A stretch of DNA of 64,000 nucleotides from JACQHM01 sp964535215. GTDB lineage: Bacteria > Methylomirabilota > Methylomirabilia > Methylomirabilales > JACQHM01. How positions within the stretch are numbered: the stretch's first letter is position 1; each line of letters begins with the position of its first letter. Shown here piece by piece: positions 27,737 through 35,495 of the stretch. Made by a program: the position numbers and the translations under genes. Location: the NCBI GenBank assembly GCA_964535215.1, contig CAZHST010000015.1, positions 1-64,000 on the forward strand, in the 5' to 3' direction. Below the pieces are notes generated by a model that saw only the letters and a list, made by a program, of their open reading frames with translations, ran no database searches and had not been told where the DNA came from.

Positions 27737-28006
27737 TTAGAGGGGGATCTTATGCTGTTTGCAGTAGGTGTGGAGGACAAGGATGGCCTGGTTCAGGCGT
27801 TGGAGGCGGAGGTTCTTGTGACGGATGGCGGGGATATCATCCTGGGGGACCCCTTGGCCCCGGACCTCCCGGAGGAGGAGGTTCAGGTTGATGTGGATGG
27901 TCTTGATCTCGGCCTGGGTGAACTTCTTCAGGACGAGGGGGGTGAGGTCAACGTAGCCTTCAGCGATATCCCTGGCAAAGGCTTTAGGGCTGCCAGCGAG
28001 GGGCAT
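27737..28006 (-). CDS. Conserved 89-residue helical protein, unknown
   Basis: Sequence features look real: FARDIAEGYVDLTPLVLKKF, then AEIKTIHINLNLLLREVRGQ, DDIPAIRHKNLRLQRLNQAI and LVLHTYCKQHKIPL. The Leu/Ile spacing is that of a packed helical bundle, and TGAGGA lies 10 bases before ATG 28006. The minus-strand frame stays open as far as 29239, but that upstream part is antisense to the M23 peptidase gene. I do not recognise a named family. Confidence 0.6.
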   Translation of the reverse strand: MPLAGSPKAFARDIAEGYVDLTPLVLKKFTQAEIKTIHINLNLLLREVRGQGVPQDDIPAIRHKNLRLQRLNQAILVLHTYCKQHKIPL

Positions 28007-28106
28007 GATACGATCCTCAGAGAAGAGATGAATCGCTCGGAGCAGGAATACTATACCATGACGTTCACCATCTTCCAAGGGGTTTGTGGAGGGTCCTCGA
28101 AAGGCA

Positions 28107-28135
28107 TTGAGGGGAGCGGTCGTTTGTGATACTAT
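28107..28135 (+). promoter_or_regulatory. Promoter giving a leaderless transcript
   Basis: TTGAGG (28107-28112), a 17-bp spacer, then TACTAT (28130-28135). The expected start point, about seven bases further, coincides with the ATG at 28142. No ribosome site is present in front of that ATG. Confidence 0.5.
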
Positions 28136-28141
28136 GCGGCC

Positions 28142-29341
28142 ATGTTGAATGTCAGGCCGACTCCCCTCACGCGGTTCTCTCCCCTTCTCTTCTCGGCCGT
28201 CTCGTTCTTCCTTCTGATCTTCCTGACCTCCTTTTCTTCGTCGTGGGGCGAGAAGAAAGGCTTCAGGAAGAAGAGGGGCGTGAGCTTCTCCGGCACCATC
28301 GTCAAAGGGGAGACCTTTACAGGGGCCCTCTCGAAGCAAGGGCTTGATCAAAAGACGATCCACCACCTGATCCGGGTCCTCTCGCCTTTTCTGGACTTCC
28401 GCCGGATCCGTCCTGGCCACTCGTTTACGCTGACGCTTGACCGGCAAGGGAGGCTGCAACGCTTCCGCTACCAGCGAAGCCCGTTGGAGGTCTACGAGGT
28501 AACCGTCCAAGACGGGAACTGGCATGCTGCCAAGCGGAAGGTTGTTCTCCTGCGGAAAGTGGTGGCGGTTTCGGGAACGATCAGTTCTTCCCTTTTTGAG
28601 AGCATGGAGGCCCTCGGAGAGAAACCTCAGGTCGCCTCGGCCTTTGCCGGGATCTTCGCGTGGGATGTTGATTTCCACGATTCTCAGCCGGGGGATCGGT
28701 TCCGCTTCCTGGTGGAAAAGTTCTACAAAGGGAAGACCTTCGTGAAGTACGGCAGGATCCTGATTGCCCAGTACGAAAGGGGGTCCAGGCGCTACACCGG
28801 TGTCTACTTCCAGGGGCGCTATTACGACCTGAATGGCCGATCTTTGAAAAAGGCCTTTCTCCGTTCTCCCCTCCGGTTCACGCGGATCAGCTCCGGATAT
28901 AACAAGGCCCGGCCCCATCCCATCCTGGGCGGGGTACGGCCCCATCTCGCCATTGACTACGCTGCGCCTCATGGGACCCCCGTCTGGGCCGTGGCCGACG
29001 GTGTGGTGGAGTTTGCCGGGCGGCAGAGAGGGAACGGACTCTCGATCACCCTCCGCCACAGGGGAGGCTATAAGACCCAGTACAACCACCTTTCCCGCTT
29101 CGCCAAAAGGATCCGGCGAGGGGCCCCCGTCAAACAGGGGCAGGTCATCGGGTACGTCGGGGCCACAGGTTTGGCCACAGGCCCCCACCTGGATTACCGG
29201 GTCATGAAAAGGGGTCGGTTCGTGAATCCTTTGACCCACCAGTTCCCCAGGGGCTCCTCAGTCCCTCCTGACAAGCGTCGAGCCTTCTTCAAGGAACGGA
29301 GCCCCCTCCTGGCCCGCCTCGAGGCTGGGGCACCGTTTTAG
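28142..29341 (+). CDS. M23-family metallopeptidase, OapA/MepM-like
   Basis: A 399-residue exported cell-wall peptidase. An N-terminal membrane/signal helix (LLFSAVSFFLLIFLTSF) is followed by an OapA/LysM-like region (SFSGTIVKGETFTGALSKQG), a second beta domain, and a C-terminal M23 domain with PHLAIDYAAPHGTPVWAVAD and TGLATGPHLDYRVMKRGRF. The first zinc motif HxxxD is intact. The second is HLD where most M23 enzymes have HLH. Such enzymes cut peptidoglycan cross-links during growth. It has its own promoter and appears leaderless. Its 3' end overlaps the convergent eIF-2B-like gene by 53 bp. Confidence 0.88.
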   Translation: MLNVRPTPLTRFSPLLFSAVSFFLLIFLTSFSSSWGEKKGFRKKRGVSFSGTIVKGETFTGALSKQGLDQKTIHHLIRVLSPFLDFRRIRPGHSFTLTLDRQGRLQRFRYQRSPLEVYEVTVQDGNWHAAKRKVVLLRKVVAVSGTISSSLFESMEALGEKPQVASAFAGIFAWDVDFHDSQPGDRFRFLVEKFYKGKTFVKYGRILIAQYERGSRRYTGVYFQGRYYDLNGRSLKKAFLRSPLRFTRISSGYNKARPHPILGGVRPHLAIDYAAPHGTPVWAVADGVVEFAGRQRGNGLSITLRHRGGYKTQYNHLSRFAKRIRRGAPVKQGQVIGYVGATGLATGPHLDYRVMKRGRFVNPLTHQFPRGSSVPPDKRRAFFKERSPLLARLEAGAPF

Positions 29342-30248
29342 CGAGCATGATAAGTTCTCGGGCCACCTTTTTTCCCCGGAGGTGCTTCCTCACCTCCTCC
29401 GGTGGGAGGAGCCCCTCCTCGGAGATGACCCCTGTCAAGAGCTGGAGGGGCGTCGGCTCAAAGAGGCGGTTGATCACCGTGACAGCCTTCGGCGGCCGCC
29501 TCCAGATCTCCCCCGGCTTCTCTCCCCTGATCCTGAAGAACCGCTCTAGGGGCTTCGGGAGGAACTTTTGGGTGTCACACAGGACGTAGGAGGGAACCTG
29601 TTTAACATGGGCGGCCAGGGCCAGGGCGTAGGTCCCGACCTTGTTGATGACACCGGCGGTTTGGACCGCGTCGGCCCCCACCAAACAGAGGTCCGCTTGG
29701 TGCACGAGGCCGGGAAGGGCCGCATCCACAACCAGGGTGACGGGGATGCCCTTCGCCGCCAGGAGCTTCGCCAGGTTCCGACCTTCTCCCCCCGGCCTCC
29801 CCTCGGAGCAGAGGACGGAGAATCGGACCCCCTGTCGTCGGGTCAGGAGGAAGGTGTTCAGGATCGTCGAGCTGTACGAGTAGGTGAGCACGGTTTCGGC
29901 CCTCTGGAGAAGGCCCGCTCCCCTTTTGGCCACCTGCTCTGACGCCGCCTGCATCCTGGCGAGGAAATTGCAGGCTTCCTCTTCGATGACCTCGGGGGTG
30001 ACCCTTTTCCTCGTCCCCTCCAGCGCGAGCCACAGGGTGTTCACGAGGTTTAGGAGAGGGGCCATGGAAGGTTGGGCTTGAAGCAGCCTTCTGGTAAAGG
30101 TGGAGAATCGGGCGAGAAAGCGTTCAGGGGAAAGATCCCGTGACCCTTCCACGAACAGGAGGGTGGCCTGAACAGCCTTTCCCGCCAGCTCCAAGGCCCC
30201 CGAGGTCTGATCCCGTTCAATGGCCTGAAGGAGCCTCATCCACTCCAT
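29289..30248 (-). CDS. eIF-2B alpha/beta/delta-like protein (sugar-phosphate isomerase family)
   Basis: A 319-residue member of the eIF-2B/MtnA superfamily: helical N-terminus, then a Rossmann-like domain with TVLTYSYSSTILNTF, VLCSEGRPGGEGRNLAKLL and LVGADAVQTAGVINKVGTYA. Bacterial and archaeal relatives include methylthioribose-1-phosphate isomerase and ribose-1,5-bisphosphate isomerase. A bacterial protein is unlikely to be a translation factor, so a sugar-phosphate isomerase or related role is more probable. No neighbouring pathway genes help. Confidence 0.75.
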   Translation of the reverse strand: MEWMRLLQAIERDQTSGALELAGKAVQATLLFVEGSRDLSPERFLARFSTFTRRLLQAQPSMAPLLNLVNTLWLALEGTRKRVTPEVIEEEACNFLARMQAASEQVAKRGAGLLQRAETVLTYSYSSTILNTFLLTRRQGVRFSVLCSEGRPGGEGRNLAKLLAAKGIPVTLVVDAALPGLVHQADLCLVGADAVQTAGVINKVGTYALALAAHVKQVPSYVLCDTQKFLPKPLERFFRIRGEKPGEIWRRPPKAVTVINRLFEPTPLQLLTGVISEEGLLPPEEVRKHLRGKKVARELIMLAKTVPQPRGGPGGGSVP

Positions 30249-30325
30249 GATCAGTACCCCTTTCCCCCCTCAGGGCGGGGATGGGTGAGGGGGTGGAATG
30301 AGGGGCTTGCCGCTCACAGCCACGT

Positions 30326-30331
30326 TATAAT
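30326..30331 (+). promoter_or_regulatory. Perfect -10 element upstream of the CinA-like gene
   Basis: TATAAT at 30326-30331 in an AT-rich island (TTATAATAATACAG), 18 bp before the GTG start. No good -35 is spaced correctly; TTGCCG at 30307 is 13 bp away from this hexamer and 18 bp from TAATAC. Confidence 0.4.
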
Positions 30332-30348
30332 AATACAGGGGAAGTACG

Positions 30349-31200
30349 GTGCTCAAGGTTGCCATCATCGCTATCGGCAGGGAGCTTCTCACCGGACGGG
30401 TCCGGGATGCGAACGCTTCCTGGCTGGCCCGTCGGGTGACCAGGTTGGGTGGTCGGGTTCAGCGGATGACCATTGTGGACGACGACCCAGCCCAGATCGC
30501 CCGAGAGCTTCAACGCTCCTTGGAGGACGGGGTTTCTGTTGTCCTCACGGCGGGAGGCCTGGGGCCGACGGCCGACGATCGGACGCTTCAAGGGATCGCC
30601 CTCGCCTTCGGCCGGGCCCTGGTCCTTCACCAGGGGGCCCTCCAGATGGTCAAGGAACGATATGAAGCCCTGGCGGCTGGAGGGGCTGTTCAGGAGACCG
30701 ACCTGACCGAGAGCCGAAAGAAGATGGCCATCCTCCCCGAGGGCGCCATCCCCCTCCCAAACCCGGTGGGGGCTGCCCCTGCTGTTCTTTTCCAGCTCCA
30801 GGGACTGACCACCATCGCCCTTCCGGGTGTCCCGGCAGAACTCATGGCGATCTTCGAGGCTTCGGTCCTCCATCTCCTCTTGAAGATGACCCCCGAAACA
30901 GCCTATCAGGAGCGGGCGTTGGTCACCCCCATCGGGGACGAATCCCTCTTAGCCCCCCTCCTGGAGGAGGTCATGAGGAGGATTCCCCAGGTTTACCTCA
31001 AATCCCGGGCGACCCATTTCGGCCCCCAGGTGAAGCTGGAGGTGGTCTTGAGCACGTCGGCTCGGACAAAAGAGGAGGCCGAAGCCGTCCTTCAAGCGGC
31101 GGAGGCTGCCCTGGAGCAGGCCATCAGGGCTCAAACAGGGCTCTCACCGGCTCTTGGTCTCCACAAGGAAAAGGAACAGCAGGGCGGCGAAGAAGGCTAG
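30349..31200 (+). CDS. CinA-type molybdopterin-binding-fold protein
   Basis: 283 residues corresponding to the N-terminal MoaB/Mog-like domain of CinA (COG1058): VAIIAIGRELLTGRVRDANA, VLTAGGLGPTADDRT, ALPGVPAELMAIFE, and a C-terminal alpha/beta extension. In full CinA this domain is a pyrophosphatase and is followed by a nicotinamide-nucleotide amidase domain, which is lacking here. It is thus a stand-alone CinA N-domain protein. GTG start after AGGGGAAG. The 3' end overlaps the convergent MFS gene by 57 bp. Confidence 0.85.
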   Translation: MLKVAIIAIGRELLTGRVRDANASWLARRVTRLGGRVQRMTIVDDDPAQIARELQRSLEDGVSVVLTAGGLGPTADDRTLQGIALAFGRALVLHQGALQMVKERYEALAAGGAVQETDLTESRKKMAILPEGAIPLPNPVGAAPAVLFQLQGLTTIALPGVPAELMAIFEASVLHLLLKMTPETAYQERALVTPIGDESLLAPLLEEVMRRIPQVYLKSRATHFGPQVKLEVVLSTSARTKEEAEAVLQAAEAALEQAIRAQTGLSPALGLHKEKEQQGGEEG

Positions 31201-32358
31201 CGAAGCGCCGACGGTGAAGGCGAAGGGGGCGCCAAAGTGCTCCCAGAGGAAGCCCATAAGGAGACTCGCCGGAAGGGCGGTGAAGCCGATGGTTGCGTGG
31301 TACAGGCCAAAGGCTGTGGCCTGGGCCCGGGCGGGGACCAGATCTGCCACCAGCGCCCGCTCCACCCCTTCGGTCAAGCCGAAGAAGAGGCCGTAGAAGG
31401 CGAAGAGGCCCCAGATCTGCCAGGCCGCTTCCGCGTTCGCGAAGCCAAGATACGCGGCCCCGTACACGATCCACCCGCTCAGAATCCCGACCTTTCGACC
31501 GAAGCGATCCGAGAGCATCCCTCCAGGCACCGAGCTGCCACTCTTGACGATGTGGAGGAGGAGCCAGAGGAGGGGGAGGTGGGCGCTGGCGATCCCGACC
31601 TGTTCCGCCCTGAGAAGCAGAAAGGCGTCGCTGGAGTTTCCCAGGGTGAAGAGGGCAACGATCAGGAGGAAGATTGTGAAACGGCGGTCGAAGGGCTTCA
31701 GGGGAGGGCCAGGGGCGGGAGCCCCCCTTGAAGTCTTCAGCGGGCCCTCTTGGACCAAGCTGACGAGGAGCGCGACCGAGAGGGCGGCTGGGATGGAGGA
31801 GAGCCAAAAGATCGCCCGTAAGCTTCCCCGAACGAGGGGAAGCAGGAGGAAGGCGATCAGAGGGCCGAAGACGGCCCCCAGGTGGTCCATCGCCCGGTGG
31901 AGGCCGAAGGCCTTGCCCCGGATCGTCTCGTCGGTGGAGTCGGCGATGAGGGCATCCCGGGGCGAAGTCCGGAGACCCTTCCCCATCCGATCCACGAAGC
32001 GTAACACCAGGACATGCCAGGGGAAGGTCGCCATGGCCATGAAGGGCCTGGTCGAGGAGGAGAGGGTGTAGCCAACGACCACGAGGGCCTTCCGTCGCTT
32101 CAAACGATCCGAGAGCCAGCCGGAGAGGAGCTTCAACAGGCTCGCGGTGGTCTCGGCAATCCCTTCCACGAGCCCTACGAAGGTGGTGCTGGCCCCCAAG
32201 ACCTTGGTCAGAAAGGCCGGGAGGAAGGGGTAGATCATCTCGGTGCTCACGTCGGTCAGGAGGCTGACCCCTCCCAGGACGTATACGTTACGCCCTACCT
32301 TCTTCAAGGGCTCCCTCCCATCCGCGGTCGTTCCTGGAACCGGCTTCTCGGCGATCAT
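31144..32358 (-). CDS. Major facilitator superfamily transporter
   Basis: About 404 residues with 12 predicted membrane helices. MFS loop motifs are visible: GWLSDRLKRRKALVVVGY between TM2 and TM3, RMGKGLRTSPRDALIADST in the first half, and SDRFGRKVGILSGWIVYG in the second. The GKGLRTSPRDAL motif belongs to a group of bacterial MFS permeases of unknown substrate. ATG 32358 follows AGGAGG. The open frame continues upstream but that part lacks membrane-protein character. Confidence 0.88.
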   Translation of the reverse strand: MIAEKPVPGTTADGREPLKKVGRNVYVLGGVSLLTDVSTEMIYPFLPAFLTKVLGASTTFVGLVEGIAETTASLLKLLSGWLSDRLKRRKALVVVGYTLSSSTRPFMAMATFPWHVLVLRFVDRMGKGLRTSPRDALIADSTDETIRGKAFGLHRAMDHLGAVFGPLIAFLLLPLVRGSLRAIFWLSSIPAALSVALLVSLVQEGPLKTSRGAPAPGPPLKPFDRRFTIFLLIVALFTLGNSSDAFLLLRAEQVGIASAHLPLLWLLLHIVKSGSSVPGGMLSDRFGRKVGILSGWIVYGAAYLGFANAEAAWQIWGLFAFYGLFFGLTEGVERALVADLVPARAQATAFGLYHATIGFTALPASLLMGFLWEHFGAPFAFTVGASLAFFAALLFLFLVETKSR

Positions 32359-32542
32359 GCCCTGTCCTCCTCCCTGCCCCGCACAGTAAAGGGTGGTCAG
32401 CCCCTTTGTCAAGCCCTTTCTCCTGGAGGAGCCGAGGTTTCCCTTGCAAAGTCCTCCAGATCTGCTAAAATCCATTTCCGATCTTCACCCTGGAATCAGG
32501 CATAAGTCTTGCAACAAAGGGGGGAGGAGGACGGCGGGAGTC

Positions 32543-33205
32543 GTGATCCAGATGTTCCATGTCTCCAAGATCTACGGGAGGGATGTTGAAGCCCTCTCCG
32601 ACATCACCCTTTCCGTCAAGAAGGGGGAGTTTGTGTTCATCGCCGGGGCGAGCGGGGCGGGGAAAACGACCCTCTTACGGCTGATCTACCGGGACGAGCT
32701 CCCTACCTCCGGCCAGATCCTGGTGAACGGTCGGAACGTGGTAAAGCTCCCTCAGCGTCACATCCCCTCCCTTCGCCGGAGCATCGGGATTATCTTCCAG
32801 GACTTTAAGCTTGTGAAGGACTGGTCGGTCTTTGAAAACCTGGCCCTCGTCTACCGGATCAGAGGACTCCCGGCCTGGATCGGCCAGCGCAAGGTCAAGC
32901 AACTGCTAAAAGCTGTCGGGCTCTCCCACAAGGCCCATCTCTTCCCCTACCAGCTCTCCGGAGGGGAGCAGCAGCGGGTGGCCATCGCCCGGGCCTTGAT
33001 GAACGATCCCTCGATCCTCCTGGCCGACGAGCCCACGGGAAACCTGGATGAAGAGTTTGCCGCCGACGTGATGCGGTTCCTCCGGGAGATCAACGCCCGC
33101 GGGACCACCGTCATCGTCGCCACCCACAACCTCCGGATCGTCGAGGAGATGGGGAAGCGGGCCATCTTCCTGAAGAAGGGTCGGATTGTGGAGGAGCGGG
33201 CTTAA
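32543..33205 (+). CDS. ftsE: Cell-division ABC ATPase FtsE
   Basis: The 220-residue ATPase of the FtsEX complex. Walker A is GASGAGKTT, the Q-loop IIFQDFKLVKDWSVFEN, the signature LSGGEQQR, Walker B ILLADEPTGNLD and the H-loop VIVATHN. FtsEX transmits ATP hydrolysis across the membrane to switch on peptidoglycan amidases through EnvC. GTG 32543 follows GGGGAGGAGG; ATG 32552 is an alternative. ftsX begins 9 bases after the stop. Confidence 0.95.
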   Translation: MIQMFHVSKIYGRDVEALSDITLSVKKGEFVFIAGASGAGKTTLLRLIYRDELPTSGQILVNGRNVVKLPQRHIPSLRRSIGIIFQDFKLVKDWSVFENLALVYRIRGLPAWIGQRKVKQLLKAVGLSHKAHLFPYQLSGGEQQRVAIARALMNDPSILLADEPTGNLDEEFAADVMRFLREINARGTTVIVATHNLRIVEEMGKRAIFLKKGRIVEERA

Positions 33206-33214
33206 AAGTGGGCC

Positions 33215-34108
33215 ATGGGGGATCGGGCGAGGTACATGCTGCGGGAAGCCCTGGTCAACCTCCGACGGAGTGGGTGGGTAGGCCTGGCCTCCATCAGCAC
33301 CATCACCATCTCGTTTTTGATCATAGGGATCTTCCTGCTCTTGACCCTCCGCTTGAACGCCGTGGTGGCCGAGTGGAAGGAAGGGTTTCAGGTGGTGGTC
33401 TTCCTGGAAGATGGGATCACCCGGGAGCAGCTCGACCTTCTTCGAAAAAGGCTGGAGCGGGAGAACGCCGTCAAGGCCGTGGCCTATACGTCAAAGGAAG
33501 AGGCCCTGGCGAAGTTTCGTCAGGAATTCCGAGGGAACGAGAGCTTGCTGGAAGGGCTGGGGAACCCCCTCCCTGCCTCTTTCCAGCTTAAGATCAGGGA
33601 GGAGTACCAAACCCCGGAGGCCCTCAAGCAGCTCACCACGTTCTTAGGCCGGCTGGAAGGGGTGGAGGACGTCGTCTATGGCCAGGAGTGGGTGGAGCAC
33701 CTCTCGATGATCGTCCAGGTGTTAAAGGTCTTGGGGGTCGGCATCGGGGGGGTGTTGGCCGTGGGTTCCCTCTTAATCGTTTCCAACACGATCCGCTTGG
33801 GCGTCTACGCCAGGGCTGAGGAGATCGAGATCATGCGGCTGGTGGGGGCCAGCCGTGCCTATATCGGGACCCCGTTTATCTTGGAAGGCTTCTTCCAGGG
33901 GCTGCTGGGTTCCACCGTGGCCCTCCTTTTCCTCTTCGGGGCCCATCAGCTTGCCCTCAGGCAATTGAACCTCTCGCCGGCGTCGTTTTACGGGTTGGGG
34001 ATGGCATGGGCCCTCCCTCCGTGGATGAGCGTTGGGATGGTGGGTGCCGGGGCCCTGATCGGGGCCTTCGGGAGCCTCTTGGCGGTCATGCGGTTTCTAA
34101 AGCTGTAG
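33215..34108 (+). CDS. ftsX: Cell-division membrane protein FtsX
   Basis: A 297-residue protein with the FtsX topology: a cytoplasmic start (YMLREALVNLRRSGW), TM1 (about 25-42), a periplasmic loop of about 125 residues that would bind EnvC, then three C-terminal helices in the FtsX/MacB fold with NTIRLGVYARAEEIEIMRLV and GASRAYIGTPFILEGFFQG. It lies between ftsE and envC in the standard order. Confidence 0.95.
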   Translation: MGDRARYMLREALVNLRRSGWVGLASISTITISFLIIGIFLLLTLRLNAVVAEWKEGFQVVVFLEDGITREQLDLLRKRLERENAVKAVAYTSKEEALAKFRQEFRGNESLLEGLGNPLPASFQLKIREEYQTPEALKQLTTFLGRLEGVEDVVYGQEWVEHLSMIVQVLKVLGVGIGGVLAVGSLLIVSNTIRLGVYARAEEIEIMRLVGASRAYIGTPFILEGFFQGLLGSTVALLFLFGAHQLALRQLNLSPASFYGLGMAWALPPWMSVGMVGAGALIGAFGSLLAVMRFLKL

Positions 34109-34120
34109 GGGGTGTGAACG

Positions 34121-35371
34121 GTGCAGCCATGGGGGGGCTGTCGCCTCGTTTACGGACCGCCCAGGGAGCGGCATTCCTTGAGAGCAGCCTTCATGGTGGG
34201 ATGTCTCCTCTTGCCCGGTTTTTTGCTGTTCCTTCCCCCGGCCTGGGCCCATGGGGCAAGCCCCCTCCTGGAGAAGCAGGAGAAGCTGAAGGAGCTGAAA
34301 AGCCGGATCCTCAAGGAACGGCAAAAGGCCAAGGAGGTTGCGGAGCAGGAGCGCTCCATTGCCCATCAACTGATCCGCATCGAGAGGGAGCTGAAGCTGA
34401 AGACGGCGGAGCTTCAGGAACTGGAGGCGAAGCTCGACAAGAGCGGTGAGCGGCTCAGACGTCTAAGCCGTGAGATCGCGGAGATCCAAGGCAAGCTCCA
34501 GAAGGCCAAGCTCCTTCTCGCCAGGCGCCTTCGGGCCCTTTACAAGCAGGGGCCTTTGGGAGGTGTCCGCTTCCTCTTTTCCTCCGATGGCTTTACGGAA
34601 ACGGCTTTACGGATCAAGTACCTCATGACCGTTGCCTCCCAGGATCGGCGGCTTATCTCCGACTACACCGCTATTAGCTCGGAGCTCCAGGAGAAGCGAA
34701 AGGAGCTGGAAGCGTACAAGGCGGAGATCGCCCGAAACCAGGCCTTGGCCAGGGAGAAGCGCCAGGAGATCCTGGAGGAGCAACGGGTCCGCCGCCTGCT
34801 CTTGGCCCGGGTGAGGGAGGAGAAGGCCGGACACTTGGCCGCGCTTAAGGAGCTTGAGAAGGCCTCCCAGGAGCTTCAGTCCTTGATCGCCCGCCTGAAG
34901 GCCGAAGAGGCGGCCGCCCGACGGAAGGCGTTGCAGGGAGAGGGCCGGCCCCTGGATGGGAGCGCCTTCGCAACCCTTCGGGGGAAGCTCCCCTGGCCGA
35001 CGGAGGGGGTCCTGACCTCGACCTTTGGCCGGAGGGAGCATCCCCGGTTTAAGACGGTAACCTTCAACAAAGGGATCGAGATCAAGGCCCCGGAGGGGCG
35101 GGAGATCGTGGCGGTCCACAATGCCACGGTCCTCTACGCCGATTGGTTCAAAGGCTATGGCCGGCTCCTGATCCTGGATCACGGCGGCGGGTATTTCACC
35201 ATCTACGCCCACGCCTCGGAGCTCCTGGTCAAGGCAGGGGACCGGGTCTCCAAAGGCCAGGTCATCGCCCGGGTAGGGGATTCAGGTTCCCTGGAGGGGC
35301 CCAAGCTTTATTTTGAGCTTCGTTACCAGGGGAAGCCCCAGGATCCTTTGGCGTGGCTCGTTCCCAAGTAG
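34121..35371 (+). CDS. envC: Murein hydrolase activator EnvC
   Basis: About 416 residues: a hydrophobic signal (MVGCLLLPGFLLFLPPAWAHG), a long coiled coil (about 50-255), and a C-terminal LytM/M23 fold (STFGRREHPRFKTVTFNKGI, DHGGGYFTIYAHASELLVKA, GPKLYFELRYQG). The zinc ligands are missing: HxxxD is replaced in NKGIE and HxH in KLYFE. That is diagnostic of EnvC-type activators, which switch on amidases instead of cutting. GTG 34121 opens the frame; TTG 34178 or ATG 34193, just before the signal helix, may be the true start. Confidence 0.92.
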   Translation: MQPWGGCRLVYGPPRERHSLRAAFMVGCLLLPGFLLFLPPAWAHGASPLLEKQEKLKELKSRILKERQKAKEVAEQERSIAHQLIRIERELKLKTAELQELEAKLDKSGERLRRLSREIAEIQGKLQKAKLLLARRLRALYKQGPLGGVRFLFSSDGFTETALRIKYLMTVASQDRRLISDYTAISSELQEKRKELEAYKAEIARNQALAREKRQEILEEQRVRRLLLARVREEKAGHLAALKELEKASQELQSLIARLKAEEAAARRKALQGEGRPLDGSAFATLRGKLPWPTEGVLTSTFGRREHPRFKTVTFNKGIEIKAPEGREIVAVHNATVLYADWFKGYGRLLILDHGGGYFTIYAHASELLVKAGDRVSKGQVIARVGDSGSLEGPKLYFELRYQGKPQDPLAWLVPK

Positions 35372-35411
35372 CCTCCCCCCTCCCCTTTCAAGGGGGGTGA
35401 AGGCGGGGCTG

Positions 35412-35439
35412 TGGACTTTTCTGGAGAATCGGCTATAAT
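35412..35439 (+). promoter_or_regulatory. Sigma-70-type promoter for ctpA
   Basis: TGGACT (35412-35417, four of six), a 16-bp spacer, and a perfect TATAAT (35434-35439), 57 bp upstream of the ctpA start. It lets ctpA and the genes after it be expressed separately from ftsEX-envC. Confidence 0.6.
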
Positions 35440-35495
35440 TAGGTGGAGAGCAGAGAGGCGATAGCGTTTTCAGACCCCCTGAGGAGGTGCTGGCG

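Noticed and set aside
28007..29239. Minus-strand frame continuing upstream of the 89-residue gene
   Set aside because: It is antisense to the M23 peptidase with mirrored composition. Only the 89 codons downstream of ATG 28006 have protein character.
35372..35411. Terminator after envC (CCCCTTTCAAGGGG)
   Set aside because: The hairpin has no following T-run and overlaps the ctpA promoter region; termination is not supported.
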